Shown here in pieces: positions 52,653-61,306 of a stretch of 64,000 nt of DNA (within the stretch, counting starts at the first letter, position 1; each line of letters opens with the position of its first letter). Made by a program: the position numbers and the translations under genes. Location: contig CAZETS010000011.1 in NCBI GenBank assembly GCA_964515335.1, positions 20,671 through 84,670 on the forward strand, written 5' to 3'. The notes below the pieces were generated by a model. It did no database searches, was not told the origin of the DNA, and was given only the letters and a program-made list of their open reading frames with translations. This DNA is from TMED88 sp964515335. Lineage in GTDB: Bacteria; Myxococcota_A; UBA9160; UBA4427.

Positions 52653-53900
52653 ATGAGCTTCCCCCAGCAGGCTCTCGAAGGGGTGCGCGTCGTCGAGTTC
52701 ACCCAGGGCATGGCGGGCCCCTGGATCGGCCGCATGATGGCCTGGTGCGGCGCCGAGGTGATCCGCATCGAGTCGCACCGTGTTCCGGGTGTGGTGCGCC
52801 TGTACGTCTCGCCCCACGAGCCCGAGCGCGGCACCCAGCCCGAGATGTCGCCCTGGTTCACCGACTGGGACGCAGGCAAGCTCTTCGTGGCGATGGACCT
52901 CAAGCAGCCGGCGGGCGTCGAGCTCGCCCGGCGCCTGGTCGCCCGCGCCGACATCGTGGTCGAGAACCACCGGCACGGCGCGATGCGCAAGCTCGGGCTC
53001 GACTGGGAGACCCTCGAAGCCGTCAACCCCACGCTGATCGGCCTCTCGAGCTCGGGCTTCGGCGACAGCGGCCCGCACGCCGACTGCGTGACCTGGGGCC
53101 CCAACATCGAGGCCAGCTCGGGCCTGGCCCGGCAGTCGGGGTTCGCGCACCGCGACAGCGCGACCACCCAGTACGCCTATCCCGACGCGCTCTCGGCCCT
53201 GCACGGGCTGTTCGCGATCCTCTGCGCGCTCGAGCACCGCGACCGCACCGGCGAGGGTCAGCGGATCGGCATCGCCCAGCTCGAGACGACGGTCGCGATG
53301 CTCGGGCCCGAAATGATGGAGCAGCTCGCCCACGGCCGGCCGCCTCCCAAGCTCGGCAACGCCTCGCGCTACATGGCGCCGCACGGCTGCTACCCGTGCG
53401 CGGGCGAAGACCGCTGGTGCGTGATCACGGTGCGCTCGGACGCCGAGTGGCAACGGCTCGGGCGGATCGAGCAGCTGGCGCCGCTGGTCGGCGATCCCCG
53501 CTTCGAGACCCTGGCCGGCCGGCTCGCCGCCCGGGAGGAGATCGACGCCGCGATCGCCGACTGGACGAGCGGCAACGACGCCGTGGCGCTCGTCGAGCTG
53601 CTGCAGTCCCTCGGCGTCACCGCGGGCGTCGTGCAGGACACCGAGGACCAGTATCAGCGCGACGCCCACCTCGCGGCGCGCGGCTACTTCGAGCGGATCC
53701 CGCACCTGCGCAAGGGCGAGGTGACGGCCTGCGGGATCCCGCTCGGCCTGACCGGCACGCCGGGGCGCACGACGCGCGCCGGGGCCGCCATGGGCGAGGA
53801 CAACGCCTACGTGTTCAGCGACCTGCTCGGGCTCTCGGCCGAGGAGTACGCGGCCTACGTCGAGGCAGGGGCGATCGAGGAGCCGGACGGCGAGCCCTGA
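52653..53900 (+). CDS. CaiB/BaiF class III CoA-transferase, subunit 2
   Basis: A 415-residue paralogue of the preceding protein (VRVVEFTQGMAGPWIGRMMAWCGAEV, here given in part as GPWIGRMMAWCGAEV; LIGLSSSGFGDSGPHAD; YAYPDALSALHGLFA). The aspartate in AYPDALS falls where the catalytic residue of formyl-CoA transferase (Asp169) is expected, so this is the likelier active subunit. ATG 52653 begins one base after the upstream stop. Paired CaiB-like subunits are known in BbsEF-type transferases, but the substrate here is unknown. Confidence 0.9.
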   Translation: MSFPQQALEGVRVVEFTQGMAGPWIGRMMAWCGAEVIRIESHRVPGVVRLYVSPHEPERGTQPEMSPWFTDWDAGKLFVAMDLKQPAGVELARRLVARADIVVENHRHGAMRKLGLDWETLEAVNPTLIGLSSSGFGDSGPHADCVTWGPNIEASSGLARQSGFAHRDSATTQYAYPDALSALHGLFAILCALEHRDRTGEGQRIGIAQLETTVAMLGPEMMEQLAHGRPPPKLGNASRYMAPHGCYPCAGEDRWCVITVRSDAEWQRLGRIEQLAPLVGDPRFETLAGRLAAREEIDAAIADWTSGNDAVALVELLQSLGVTAGVVQDTEDQYQRDAHLAARGYFERIPHLRKGEVTACGIPLGLTGTPGRTTRAGAAMGEDNAYVFSDLLGLSAEEYAAYVEAGAIEEPDGEP

Positions 53901-53952
53901 AAACCGCCACGCGCCGCGAGTCGACGGCGGGTGCAACGAAGGAAAAGACACG

Positions 53953-54915
53953 ATGACGAGCGAGGCGAACGCACGCCCCTGGACCCGTGACGACGTACCC
54001 GAGCTGAGCGGGCGGCACGTCGTGGTCACCGGAGCGAACAGCGGACTCGGCTACGAGACGGCGCTCGCCTGCGCGGCCCGGGGTGCCCGCGTCGTGCTCG
54101 CCTGCCGCGACCCGCGCAAGAGCAGCGCCGCCATCGAGCACATCCAGCAGGAGCATCCGGGCGCGCAGGTCGAGTACGCGGCGCTCGATCTGGCGAGCCT
54201 CGCCTCGATCCGGGCCTGTGCGAAGTCGCTCCACGAGTCGCTCGGGCGGATCGACGTGCTCTGCAACAACGCCGGCGTGATGGCAATCCCCTACCGGCGC
54301 ACCGCCGACGGCTTCGAGATGCAGATCGGCACCAACCACTTCGGTCACTTCGCGCTGACCGGGCTGCTGCTCGAAGCGCTGCTGGCGGCTCCGGCGGCGC
54401 GGGTGGTGAACGTCTCGAGCGGCGCACACCGGATGGGGCGCATGCGCTGGGACGACCTGCACTGGGAGCGCGGCTACCAACGCTGGCCCGCCTACGCGCA
54501 GAGCAAGCTGGCGAACCTGCTCTTCACCTACGAGCTCCAGCGCCGCCTCGAAGCCGGGGGGCACCGGGCGATCGCGCTCGCCGCGCACCCGGGCTACGCG
54601 GCCACGAATCTGCAGTTCGTCGCGCCGCAGATGACACGCTCGTCGCTCGGCGAGCGCGTCATGCAGTTCGGCAACTGGCTGCTCGCCCAGGACGCCGCGG
54701 CCGGCTCGCTGCCCAGCCTGCGCGCCGCGACCGACCCCGGGGCCGCGGGTGGCGACTACTGGGGACCGGACGGAATGCTCGAGATACGCGGGCATCCGGT
54801 GCGCGTCGAGTCGACCACCCGCTCGCACGACCGCGACCACCAGCAGAAGCTCTGGGAGACGAGCACCGAGCAGACCGGCGTCGACTTCGCGGCCCTCGAG
54901 ACAGCGCCGAGCTGA
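53953..54915 (+). CDS. Short-chain dehydrogenase/reductase
   Basis: A 320-residue Rossmann oxidoreductase of the retinol dehydrogenase/WWOX-like SDR group. NAD(P) motif TGANSGLG (26-33), NNAGVM (105-110), catalytic Ser155/156 (VVNVSSGAH) and Tyr181-x-x-x-Lys185 (YAQSK). Arg in ACRDPRKS after beta-2 suggests NADP preference. It follows the CoA-transferase pair by 52 bp in the same direction and is likely part of the same catabolic operon. Confidence 0.93.
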   Translation: MTSEANARPWTRDDVPELSGRHVVVTGANSGLGYETALACAARGARVVLACRDPRKSSAAIEHIQQEHPGAQVEYAALDLASLASIRACAKSLHESLGRIDVLCNNAGVMAIPYRRTADGFEMQIGTNHFGHFALTGLLLEALLAAPAARVVNVSSGAHRMGRMRWDDLHWERGYQRWPAYAQSKLANLLFTYELQRRLEAGGHRAIALAAHPGYAATNLQFVAPQMTRSSLGERVMQFGNWLLAQDAAAGSLPSLRAATDPGAAGGDYWGPDGMLEIRGHPVRVESTTRSHDRDHQQKLWETSTEQTGVDFAALETAPS

Positions 54916-54939
54916 GGCCTTCGAGCAGCCGACGCGTCC

Positions 54940-56388
54940 TCACTCTGCTCGGTCGGCAGGCTCGCCCTCGAGGTAGCCCAGCGCGCGCAGCTCCTCGCGA
55001 GCCGCCGTGTCGGGCGCCAGCGGCCGGGCCTCGTGCCGCCCGGCCCGCGCCTCGGCGAGGGCTCGGTCGAGACGCTCGCCGAGGGCGCGCACGCGCTCCC
55101 GGCGGGCGCCGGACAGGTCGCGCGTCTCGCCCGGATCGCGCGCGAGGTCGTAGAGCTCGATCACTCCGGTGGTGTCGTCGCGAACCAGCTTCTCGTCGCC
55201 CAGGACGATCGCCTTCTTGTGCGTGTTCTTCTCGGCGTTGCGCGCGTCGTCGCCCACGAAGTCCACCTCGATCACCACGGCGCGATCCGCCGTGCCGGCA
55301 GCCGCGGCCCCTCGCTCCTCGAGCAGCGGCCGCAGCGACCGCTCGCGCGCCGGGTCGCCCTCGGCCACGAGGCCCGCGTAGTCGAGCACCGTGGGCGCGA
55401 TCGCCGTCAACGACACCGGCCCGGCCCGCACCCGGCCCGCGCGCACGGGGCCGGGCGGCCGCACCAGCAGCGGCACGCGTACCACCTCGTCGTAGAGGGT
55501 GCGGGTGTGGCCGAGCCAGCCGCGCTCGAGCAGCTCTTCACCGTGATCGGCAGTCACGATGACGAGCGTTCCCTCGGCGAGCCCGAGCTCGTCGAGCGCC
55601 CCCAACAATTCTCCGATGCCGACGTCGGTGTGCCGCACCTCTTCGTGGTAGAGGGCGCGAATGTAGTCGCGCTCTTCGGCGGTCAGGTCGTGGGAGATGG
55701 CGCGCAGATCCTCGATGTCCCGACTGTCCCGAAGCCGGCCCGCAGAGCGAGCCGACGACCAGCCGTACTCGGGATGGGCGTGATAGACGTAGTGCGGATC
55801 GAAGTAGTGGACGAAGAGGAAGACGGGGCGCCGCTCCTCGGGCGAAGCCTCGATCGCACGGAGCACCTCGACGGCGCGATCGGTGACCGCATCGGTCGAG
55901 ATCGCCGAGTGGATCGGCAGCGCGGCCGACACCAGGAAGCGATCGAAGCCCTGGTCGAAGCCGTGCAGCCGGGCGAGCAGTACGTGGCTCACGATCCCCA
56001 CCCGCGCGTAGTCGGCGGCGGCGAGCCGCTCGGGAAGCGTCTCGAGCGACTCGGGCAGCGAGCCGATGCGCACGAGCCCGTGTCGTGAGGGCAGCTCGCC
56101 GGTGAGGATCGAGGCGACCGAGGGCTGCGTCCAGGGAGCGGTCGCGTAGGCGCGCTCGAAGCGCACGGCGCCCTGCGCGAAGGCATCGAGGGCGGGTGTG
56201 GTCTGCCGGCTGGCCCCGTAGCTGCCCACCGCGTCGAAGCGAAGCGTGTCCACCACGATCAGCAGCACGTCGGGCGGACGCGCCGAGCGCGTAGGCGGCT
56301 TGCAGGCGGGCGGACCGAGGGTCAGCGCGGCCGTGAGCACACAGGTGAGCCACCGGGTGCGACGGGCTCGAGTCCTCGCGCAGCGCAT
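54940..56388 (-). CDS. Sulfatase-like lipoprotein with altered nucleophile motif
   Basis: A 482-residue alkaline-phosphatase-superfamily hydrolase. The N-terminal hydrophobic stretch ends LGPPAC, a possible lipobox with Cys29. Metal ligands include VVDTLRFD (Asp47) and TADHGEELLERGWLGH. The formylglycine site C/S-x-P-S-R reads Thr87-Gln-Pro-Ser-Val91, so both the modifiable Cys/Ser and the Arg are missing. A Thr nucleophile, as in phosphoethanolamine transferases, would suit. ATG 56388 is preferred to GTG 56412. Confidence 0.87.
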   Translation of the reverse strand: MRCARTRARRTRWLTCVLTAALTLGPPACKPPTRSARPPDVLLIVVDTLRFDAVGSYGASRQTTPALDAFAQGAVRFERAYATAPWTQPSVASILTGELPSRHGLVRIGSLPESLETLPERLAAADYARVGIVSHVLLARLHGFDQGFDRFLVSAALPIHSAISTDAVTDRAVEVLRAIEASPEERRPVFLFVHYFDPHYVYHAHPEYGWSSARSAGRLRDSRDIEDLRAISHDLTAEERDYIRALYHEEVRHTDVGIGELLGALDELGLAEGTLVIVTADHGEELLERGWLGHTRTLYDEVVRVPLLVRPPGPVRAGRVRAGPVSLTAIAPTVLDYAGLVAEGDPARERSLRPLLEERGAAAAGTADRAVVIEVDFVGDDARNAEKNTHKKAIVLGDEKLVRDDTTGVIELYDLARDPGETRDLSGARRERVRALGERLDRALAEARAGRHEARPLAPDTAAREELRALGYLEGEPADRAE

Positions 56389-56501
56389 CGCGCCATGATG
56401 ACACGTCGGCACCTGGCCGGCGCGCGCTTGAACGACGCCGAACGCCGGGCTATGAAGGCTGCTCGGTCGACGATCGGGGCCGGGGACGGGGGATCGAGCC
56501 A

Positions 56502-58748
56502 GTGCTCAAGAAGGTCGCCGGCGTCGTTGTACTGCTCGTGGTCGTCACGACCCTGGTCCTCTACCTCGCGGGTCTCGGCACCTTCGGCAGCCACGAAGCA
56601 CCCGGCGAGGTCAACCCGGCCGCCCGCCCGGCGGGCGTCGTGGGCGCCGCCACGGCGAAGATCGAGGGCGCCGCCTCGGCGCTCGGCGTCCCGCGCCCGA
56701 AGCAGATCCTCTTCGGCGATCTCCACGTCCACACCACCTTCTCGTTCGATGCCTTCATGATCAGCCTGCCGACGGCCCGCAGCGAGGGCTCGCACCCGCC
56801 GGCCGACGCCTGCGACTTCGCCCGCTACTGCTCGGCGCTCGACTTCTGGTCGATCAACGACCACGCCGAGCAGATCACGCCGCGCCACTGGCGCGAGACC
56901 GTCGACTCGATCCGCCAGTGCAACGCCGTCGCGGGCGAGGGCCAGAACCCCGACACCGTCGCCTACCTGGGCTGGGAGTGGACCGACGTCGGCGACACGC
57001 CCGACGACCACTACGGCCACAAGAACGTCGTCATCGCCCACACCGACGAGTCACGCATCCCCGCGCGACCGATCGCCGCGGCGAGCACCTTCGAGCGGGC
57101 GCGCAGCGCCGTCGGCGACATCCCGCTGCCGCTGACCGGCCTGTTCGCGCTCGCGAGCGGCGAGCCGCGCATCCACGACCTCGCCCGCTACTTCGCCGAG
57201 CGCAACCGACTCGACGTCTGCCCCACCGGGGTCGACGTCCGTGAGCTGCCTACCGACTGCCTCGAGACCGCGCGCACGCCGGCCGATCTCTTCGCCAAGC
57301 TCGACCAGTGGGGCCTCGACTCGATCGTGATTCCCCACGGCACGACCTGGGGCTTCTACACGCCGCCCGGCTCCACCTGGGACAAGCAGCTGGCCGGCGA
57401 CCTCCACGACCCGGACCGTCAGACGCTGTTCGAGATCTACTCGGGTCACGGCAACTCCGACGCGTACTCCGACTTCCGCGCAATCCGCTTCGAAGGCGAC
57501 CGCGTCGTGTGCCCCGAGCCGACCGCCCACTACCTGCCCACGTGCTGGCGGGCCGGTCAGATCATCGAGTCGCGCTGCCTGGCGGACGGCGCCGACGCCG
57601 CCGACTGCGCGGAGCGCGCCCGGGTCGCCCGGCAGAACGCCGCCGAGGCGCTGAGCCAGGACCACCTGACGGTGCCCGGCGCGGCGCCCGCCGACTGGCT
57701 GGACGCGGGTCAGTGCCGCGAGTGCGACGAGCCCTCGTTCAACTATCGACCCGGCGGCAGCGCGCAGTACGTGCTCGCGCTCGGCAACTTCGACGATCCA
57801 CAGAACCCGCGCCGCTTCCGCTTCGGGTTCATGAGCTCGAGCGACAACCACTACGCCCGGCCGGGCACCGGATTCAAGGAGGTGCACCGCTACGGGTTCA
57901 CCGAGTCACGCGATCGCAGCCCCCAGGGCGGCTTGCTGGCCGATGTGCTGACGCCGTCGCCCGTCGAGCCGGCCTCGCACTCGAAGCCGTTCGACCCCGA
58001 CGACGCCGCCGGCTTCGCGCTCTTCCAGCTCGAGCGGCAGTCTTCGTTCTTCATGACCGGCGGCCTGATCGCCGCCCACTCGACGGGGCGCGACCGCGAG
58101 TCGGTCTGGAAGACCCTCGAGCGGCGCGAGGTCTACGGCACCAGCGGCCCGCGCATCCTGCTCTGGTTCGACCTGATCAATCCGCCCGGCACCACCGGCC
58201 AACCGGTGCCGATGGGCGGCAGCGCGGTGATGCGCGGCACGCCGATCTTCCAGGCGCGCGCCGTCGGCTCGTACGAGCAGCTGCCCGGCTGCCCCGAATA
58301 CGCGGTGAGCGGGCTCGGCCCGGCCGAGATCGAGCGCGTTTGCAAGGGCGAGTGCTACCACCCGTCCGACCGGCGCCGGCTGATCAGTCGCATCGAGGTC
58401 GTGCGCATCCGCCCGCAGGTCTCGCCCGACGAAGACGTCGCCGAGCTGATCGACGATCCCTGGCGAAGCTTCCGCTGTCAGCCCGACCCGGCCGGCTGCG
58501 CGATCACCTTCACCGACCCGGAGTACGAGCGCGACGGTCGGGCCAGCGTCTACTACGTGCGCGCGGTGGAGACGCCGGCGCCGGCCATCAACGCGGGCGG
58601 CGTGCGCTGCCGCTACGACGCGAGCGGGCAGTGCGTCGAGGCGGAGCCCTGCGTGGGACTCGAGGACGAGTGCCTTTCCTCCTACGAGCCGAAGGCGTGG
58701 TCGTCGCCCATCTACGTCGACCCGCCGCGCTTCACGGCGTCGCGCTGA
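56502..58748 (+). CDS. DUF3604 protein (PHP-like), second copy
   Basis: A 748-residue protein anchored or exported by an N-terminal hydrophobic helix (5-25). GDLHVHT lies at 72-78, SINDHAEQITPRHW follows, and later IPHGTTWGFY and MSSSDNHYARPGTG supply further metal-ligand histidines. Compared with the first copy it is longer, with added segments around residues 175-260 and a Cys-rich end. GTG 56502 starts the frame. It is divergent from the sulfatase-like gene and followed 37 bp later by enoyl-CoA hydratase. Confidence 0.9.
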   Translation: MLKKVAGVVVLLVVVTTLVLYLAGLGTFGSHEAPGEVNPAARPAGVVGAATAKIEGAASALGVPRPKQILFGDLHVHTTFSFDAFMISLPTARSEGSHPPADACDFARYCSALDFWSINDHAEQITPRHWRETVDSIRQCNAVAGEGQNPDTVAYLGWEWTDVGDTPDDHYGHKNVVIAHTDESRIPARPIAAASTFERARSAVGDIPLPLTGLFALASGEPRIHDLARYFAERNRLDVCPTGVDVRELPTDCLETARTPADLFAKLDQWGLDSIVIPHGTTWGFYTPPGSTWDKQLAGDLHDPDRQTLFEIYSGHGNSDAYSDFRAIRFEGDRVVCPEPTAHYLPTCWRAGQIIESRCLADGADAADCAERARVARQNAAEALSQDHLTVPGAAPADWLDAGQCRECDEPSFNYRPGGSAQYVLALGNFDDPQNPRRFRFGFMSSSDNHYARPGTGFKEVHRYGFTESRDRSPQGGLLADVLTPSPVEPASHSKPFDPDDAAGFALFQLERQSSFFMTGGLIAAHSTGRDRESVWKTLERREVYGTSGPRILLWFDLINPPGTTGQPVPMGGSAVMRGTPIFQARAVGSYEQLPGCPEYAVSGLGPAEIERVCKGECYHPSDRRRLISRIEVVRIRPQVSPDEDVAELIDDPWRSFRCQPDPAGCAITFTDPEYERDGRASVYYVRAVETPAPAINAGGVRCRYDASGQCVEAEPCVGLEDECLSSYEPKAWSSPIYVDPPRFTASR

Positions 58749-58785
58749 GCCCTCTCCCCCTCTACAGAATCCCGCGGAGGATGCC

Positions 58786-59622
58786 GTGGAGTACGCCTAC
58801 GACCTGGTCCACGTCGACGTCGGGGACGGCGTCGCGCGGGCGACCATCGACAGCCCGCCCATCAACCTGATCACGCTGCCGCTTTTCGGCGAGCTCGCCC
58901 GACTCGGCGAGCAGGTCGGGAACGATCCGGACGTCCGGGTGCTGGTGCTGCGCAGCGCGAACCCCGAGTTCTTCCTCGCCCACTTCGACGTCGAAGCGAT
59001 CCTCGGCTTTCCGATCGAGGACGAGGCCGAGCGCGGCGAGCGCAACGCCTACCACGAGATGTGCGAGCGCTACCGCACCATGGACGCCGTCACCATCGCG
59101 CAGGTGGAGGGCCGCGTCGGCGGGGGCGGCAGCGAGCTGATCTCGGCCTTCGACATGCGGTTCGGCGCACTCGGGCGCGCCGTCGTCAACCAGATGGAGG
59201 TGCCGATCGGCATCCTGCCCGGCGGCGGCGGCACCCAGCGGCTGCCGCGGATGCTGGGGCGCGGCCGGGCCCTCGAAGTGGTGCTCGGAGGCATCGACCT
59301 CGACGCCGAGACGGCCGAGCGCTGGGGCTACCTGAACCGCGCGCTGCCGCCGGAGGAGATCGGCGCGCACGTCGACGCCCTCGCCGAGCGGATCGCGAGC
59401 TTCCCGGCCGAGGCCGTCCGGCTCGCCAAGCGCTCGGTGGACTGCGCGGCGCTGCCCCTCGCCGAGGGTCTCGTCGAGGAGGACTACCTGTTCCAGACCC
59501 TGCTGCGCAGCGACGCCGCGCAGCGGAACATGCGGCGCTTCCTCGCGCTCGGCGGCCAGACGCGCGAGGGCGAGCTGCGCGTCGCCGAGCTGTCGGCCGA
59601 GGCAGCCAACGACAGCGCGTAG
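58786..59622 (+). CDS. Enoyl-CoA hydratase/isomerase family protein
   Basis: A 278-residue crotonase. Oxyanion-hole segments SANPEFFLAHFD (altered) and GRVGGGGSELISAFDMRF, and catalytic region NQMEVPIGILPGGGGTQRLPRMLG, carry the two usual acidic positions (Glu in GGSEL and in MEVPIG). This fits hydration of an enoyl-CoA in beta-oxidation-like metabolism. The GTG start follows a GGAGG site. Position in the CoA-handling cluster supports a catabolic role; exact substrate unknown. Confidence 0.9.
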   Translation: MEYAYDLVHVDVGDGVARATIDSPPINLITLPLFGELARLGEQVGNDPDVRVLVLRSANPEFFLAHFDVEAILGFPIEDEAERGERNAYHEMCERYRTMDAVTIAQVEGRVGGGGSELISAFDMRFGALGRAVVNQMEVPIGILPGGGGTQRLPRMLGRGRALEVVLGGIDLDAETAERWGYLNRALPPEEIGAHVDALAERIASFPAEAVRLAKRSVDCAALPLAEGLVEEDYLFQTLLRSDAAQRNMRRFLALGGQTREGELRVAELSAEAANDSA

Positions 59623-59679
59623 CCACCCGCGCGGGCGCCATCCCTTGCCGGCGGACCCGCGCTCGGCTACCTGCCCGCC

Positions 59680-60906
59680 ATGCAGGCCGAAGCCACGCGC
59701 GGCGCCTTCTCGCCCAACGAGCGCCGCATCGTCCACCTCACGGGGTTCGGCCACGCGGCGACCCACTACGTGGAGCTCGTCTACCCGACGCTGGCCGTGG
59801 GGCTCGCCGCCGAGACCGGGCTGCCGCTGACCGACGTGCTGGCTTGGAGCTTCGCGGGCTACCTGCTGTTCGGTCTGGGCGCCCTGCCGGCCGGGCTGGC
59901 GGCCGACCGCCTCGGCGCGCGGCGCGTGATCCTGTTCGGGCTGCTGGGTTCGGGCCTCTCCGCCATCGCCGCCTCGCAGGTGGCCACCGGCTGGCCGTTG
60001 GCCCTGTGCCTCGCAGGCCTCGGCGCCGCGGCCAGCTGCTACCACCCCGCCGGCACCGGGCTGCTGTCGCGAGCCGTGGCGGCCCGCGGCCGGGCTCTCG
60101 GCATCAACGGCATCTACGGCAACGTCGGCATCGCGTTGGCGCCACTGGCGACCGCCGCGCTGGCGACGGCCCTCGGCTGGCGGGCGACGTTCGCCGTGAC
60201 GGGAGGCGTGCTGGTCGCCTGCACGATCGTGTTCGCACGGGTGCGGATCGTCGAGCCCCCGCGCGCGGGCGCGGAGGCCGCCCATGCGGGCGACGAGGCC
60301 GACGGTTCGGCGGCGGACAGCTCAGCGGCGGGTCGCCTCGCCGGTGCTGCGCCCTTCCTCGTGATGTGCACGACCGCCGCCCTCGGCGGCTTCGCGTATC
60401 GCGCCAACACGGTCGCCCAGCCCGCCCTCTTCTCCGAGAAGATCGACTTCATGGGCTACGGGGCCGCCGCCTCGCTCGCCATGATGGTCGGCATCCTCGG
60501 CCAGTACCTCGGCGGCCTGGTCGCCGACAATCGCGAGCTGCGCGCGGGCTACTTCACGTTCCACCTCGCGAGCCTGCCGCTGCTGGGCATCATCGCGGTC
60601 GCGACCGGTGCGCCGCTGCTCTTTGCGTCGTCGATGTACGTCTTCTTCGCCCTGGGCATGCAGCCCATCGAGAACAGCCTGTTCGCGGCGCTGACGCCCG
60701 AGCGTTGGCGATCCACCGCCTACGGTCTCAAGTTCACGCTCACCTTCGGCATTGGCTCGTCGGCGGTGTGGATGGTACACGGCGTCGCCGACGCGGACGG
60801 CTGGGCGGCGGTGTACTGGGTGCTGGCGGGCGTGGTGGTGATGCTCGTCGGCCTGATCGGCGTGCTCTTCCGGCTGACACGGCGCAGGCCGTTGCGGAAT
60901 CACTGA
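59680..60906 (+). CDS. MFS transporter, Fsr-like
   Basis: A 408-residue major facilitator with 12 predicted helices and a charged loop (about residues 195-220) between halves. GHAATHYVELVYPTLAVGL at the first helix resembles the fosmidomycin-resistance (Fsr) subgroup, and LAADRLGARRVILFG is the MFS loop 2-3 motif. Export of a hydrophobic metabolite or drug is plausible. The stop overlaps the stop of the converging cytochrome gene by 7 bp. Confidence 0.9.
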   Translation: MQAEATRGAFSPNERRIVHLTGFGHAATHYVELVYPTLAVGLAAETGLPLTDVLAWSFAGYLLFGLGALPAGLAADRLGARRVILFGLLGSGLSAIAASQVATGWPLALCLAGLGAAASCYHPAGTGLLSRAVAARGRALGINGIYGNVGIALAPLATAALATALGWRATFAVTGGVLVACTIVFARVRIVEPPRAGAEAAHAGDEADGSAADSSAAGRLAGAAPFLVMCTTAALGGFAYRANTVAQPALFSEKIDFMGYGAAASLAMMVGILGQYLGGLVADNRELRAGYFTFHLASLPLLGIIAVATGAPLLFASSMYVFFALGMQPIENSLFAALTPERWRSTAYGLKFTLTFGIGSSAVWMVHGVADADGWAAVYWVLAGVVVMLVGLIGVLFRLTRRRPLRNH

Positions 60907-61292
60907 GCGGGGCCGGACGCCCCGCCCTCCAGACTTCGCACGTAGCCCACCAGCTCGTTGACCTGCTCGTCCCCCAGGTGGCCCCAAGGCGCCATCAGCG
61001 GGTTGCCGCCCACGGAGGCGGCGCCGTCGCGAATCACGAGGAACAGGTCGCGGTCGGTGCCGGTGTGACCGTCACCGTCGGCGTCGAACTTGAACCGCCC
61101 GACGCTGAAGTCGCGGGGCATGGGGACGGCCGCGAGTCCGGCGGGGCCATCGCCCTTTCCGGCGGGGCCGTGGCAGGTCAGGCAGTACTGCTCGTAGGCC
61201 TGCTGGCCCGGCGCCGGCCCGGGGGCCTCCTCGCCCCACGCATGCCCGACGAGCGCCAGCGAGACCAAAGAGCCCAGCGCCAGGGCTCGCAT
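60900..61292 (-). CDS. Periplasmic mono-heme cytochrome c
   Basis: A 130-residue protein with a signal peptide to about residue 20 (HAWGEE) and one heme site Cys37-Leu-Thr-Cys-His41 (YCLTCHGPAGKGDGP). The distal ligand is likely the Met of GGNPLMAPWGHL, as in class I cytochromes with the MxPWG motif. It is the last gene of a three-gene unit, 14 bp after the propeller protein. An electron-transfer role with that partner is inferred. Confidence 0.92.
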   Translation of the reverse strand: MRALALGSLVSLALVGHAWGEEAPGPAPGQQAYEQYCLTCHGPAGKGDGPAGLAAVPMPRDFSVGRFKFDADGDGHTGTDRDLFLVIRDGAASVGGNPLMAPWGHLGDEQVNELVGYVRSLEGGASGPAQ

Positions 61293-61306
61293 CGCGCGCC
61301 CCGCCC

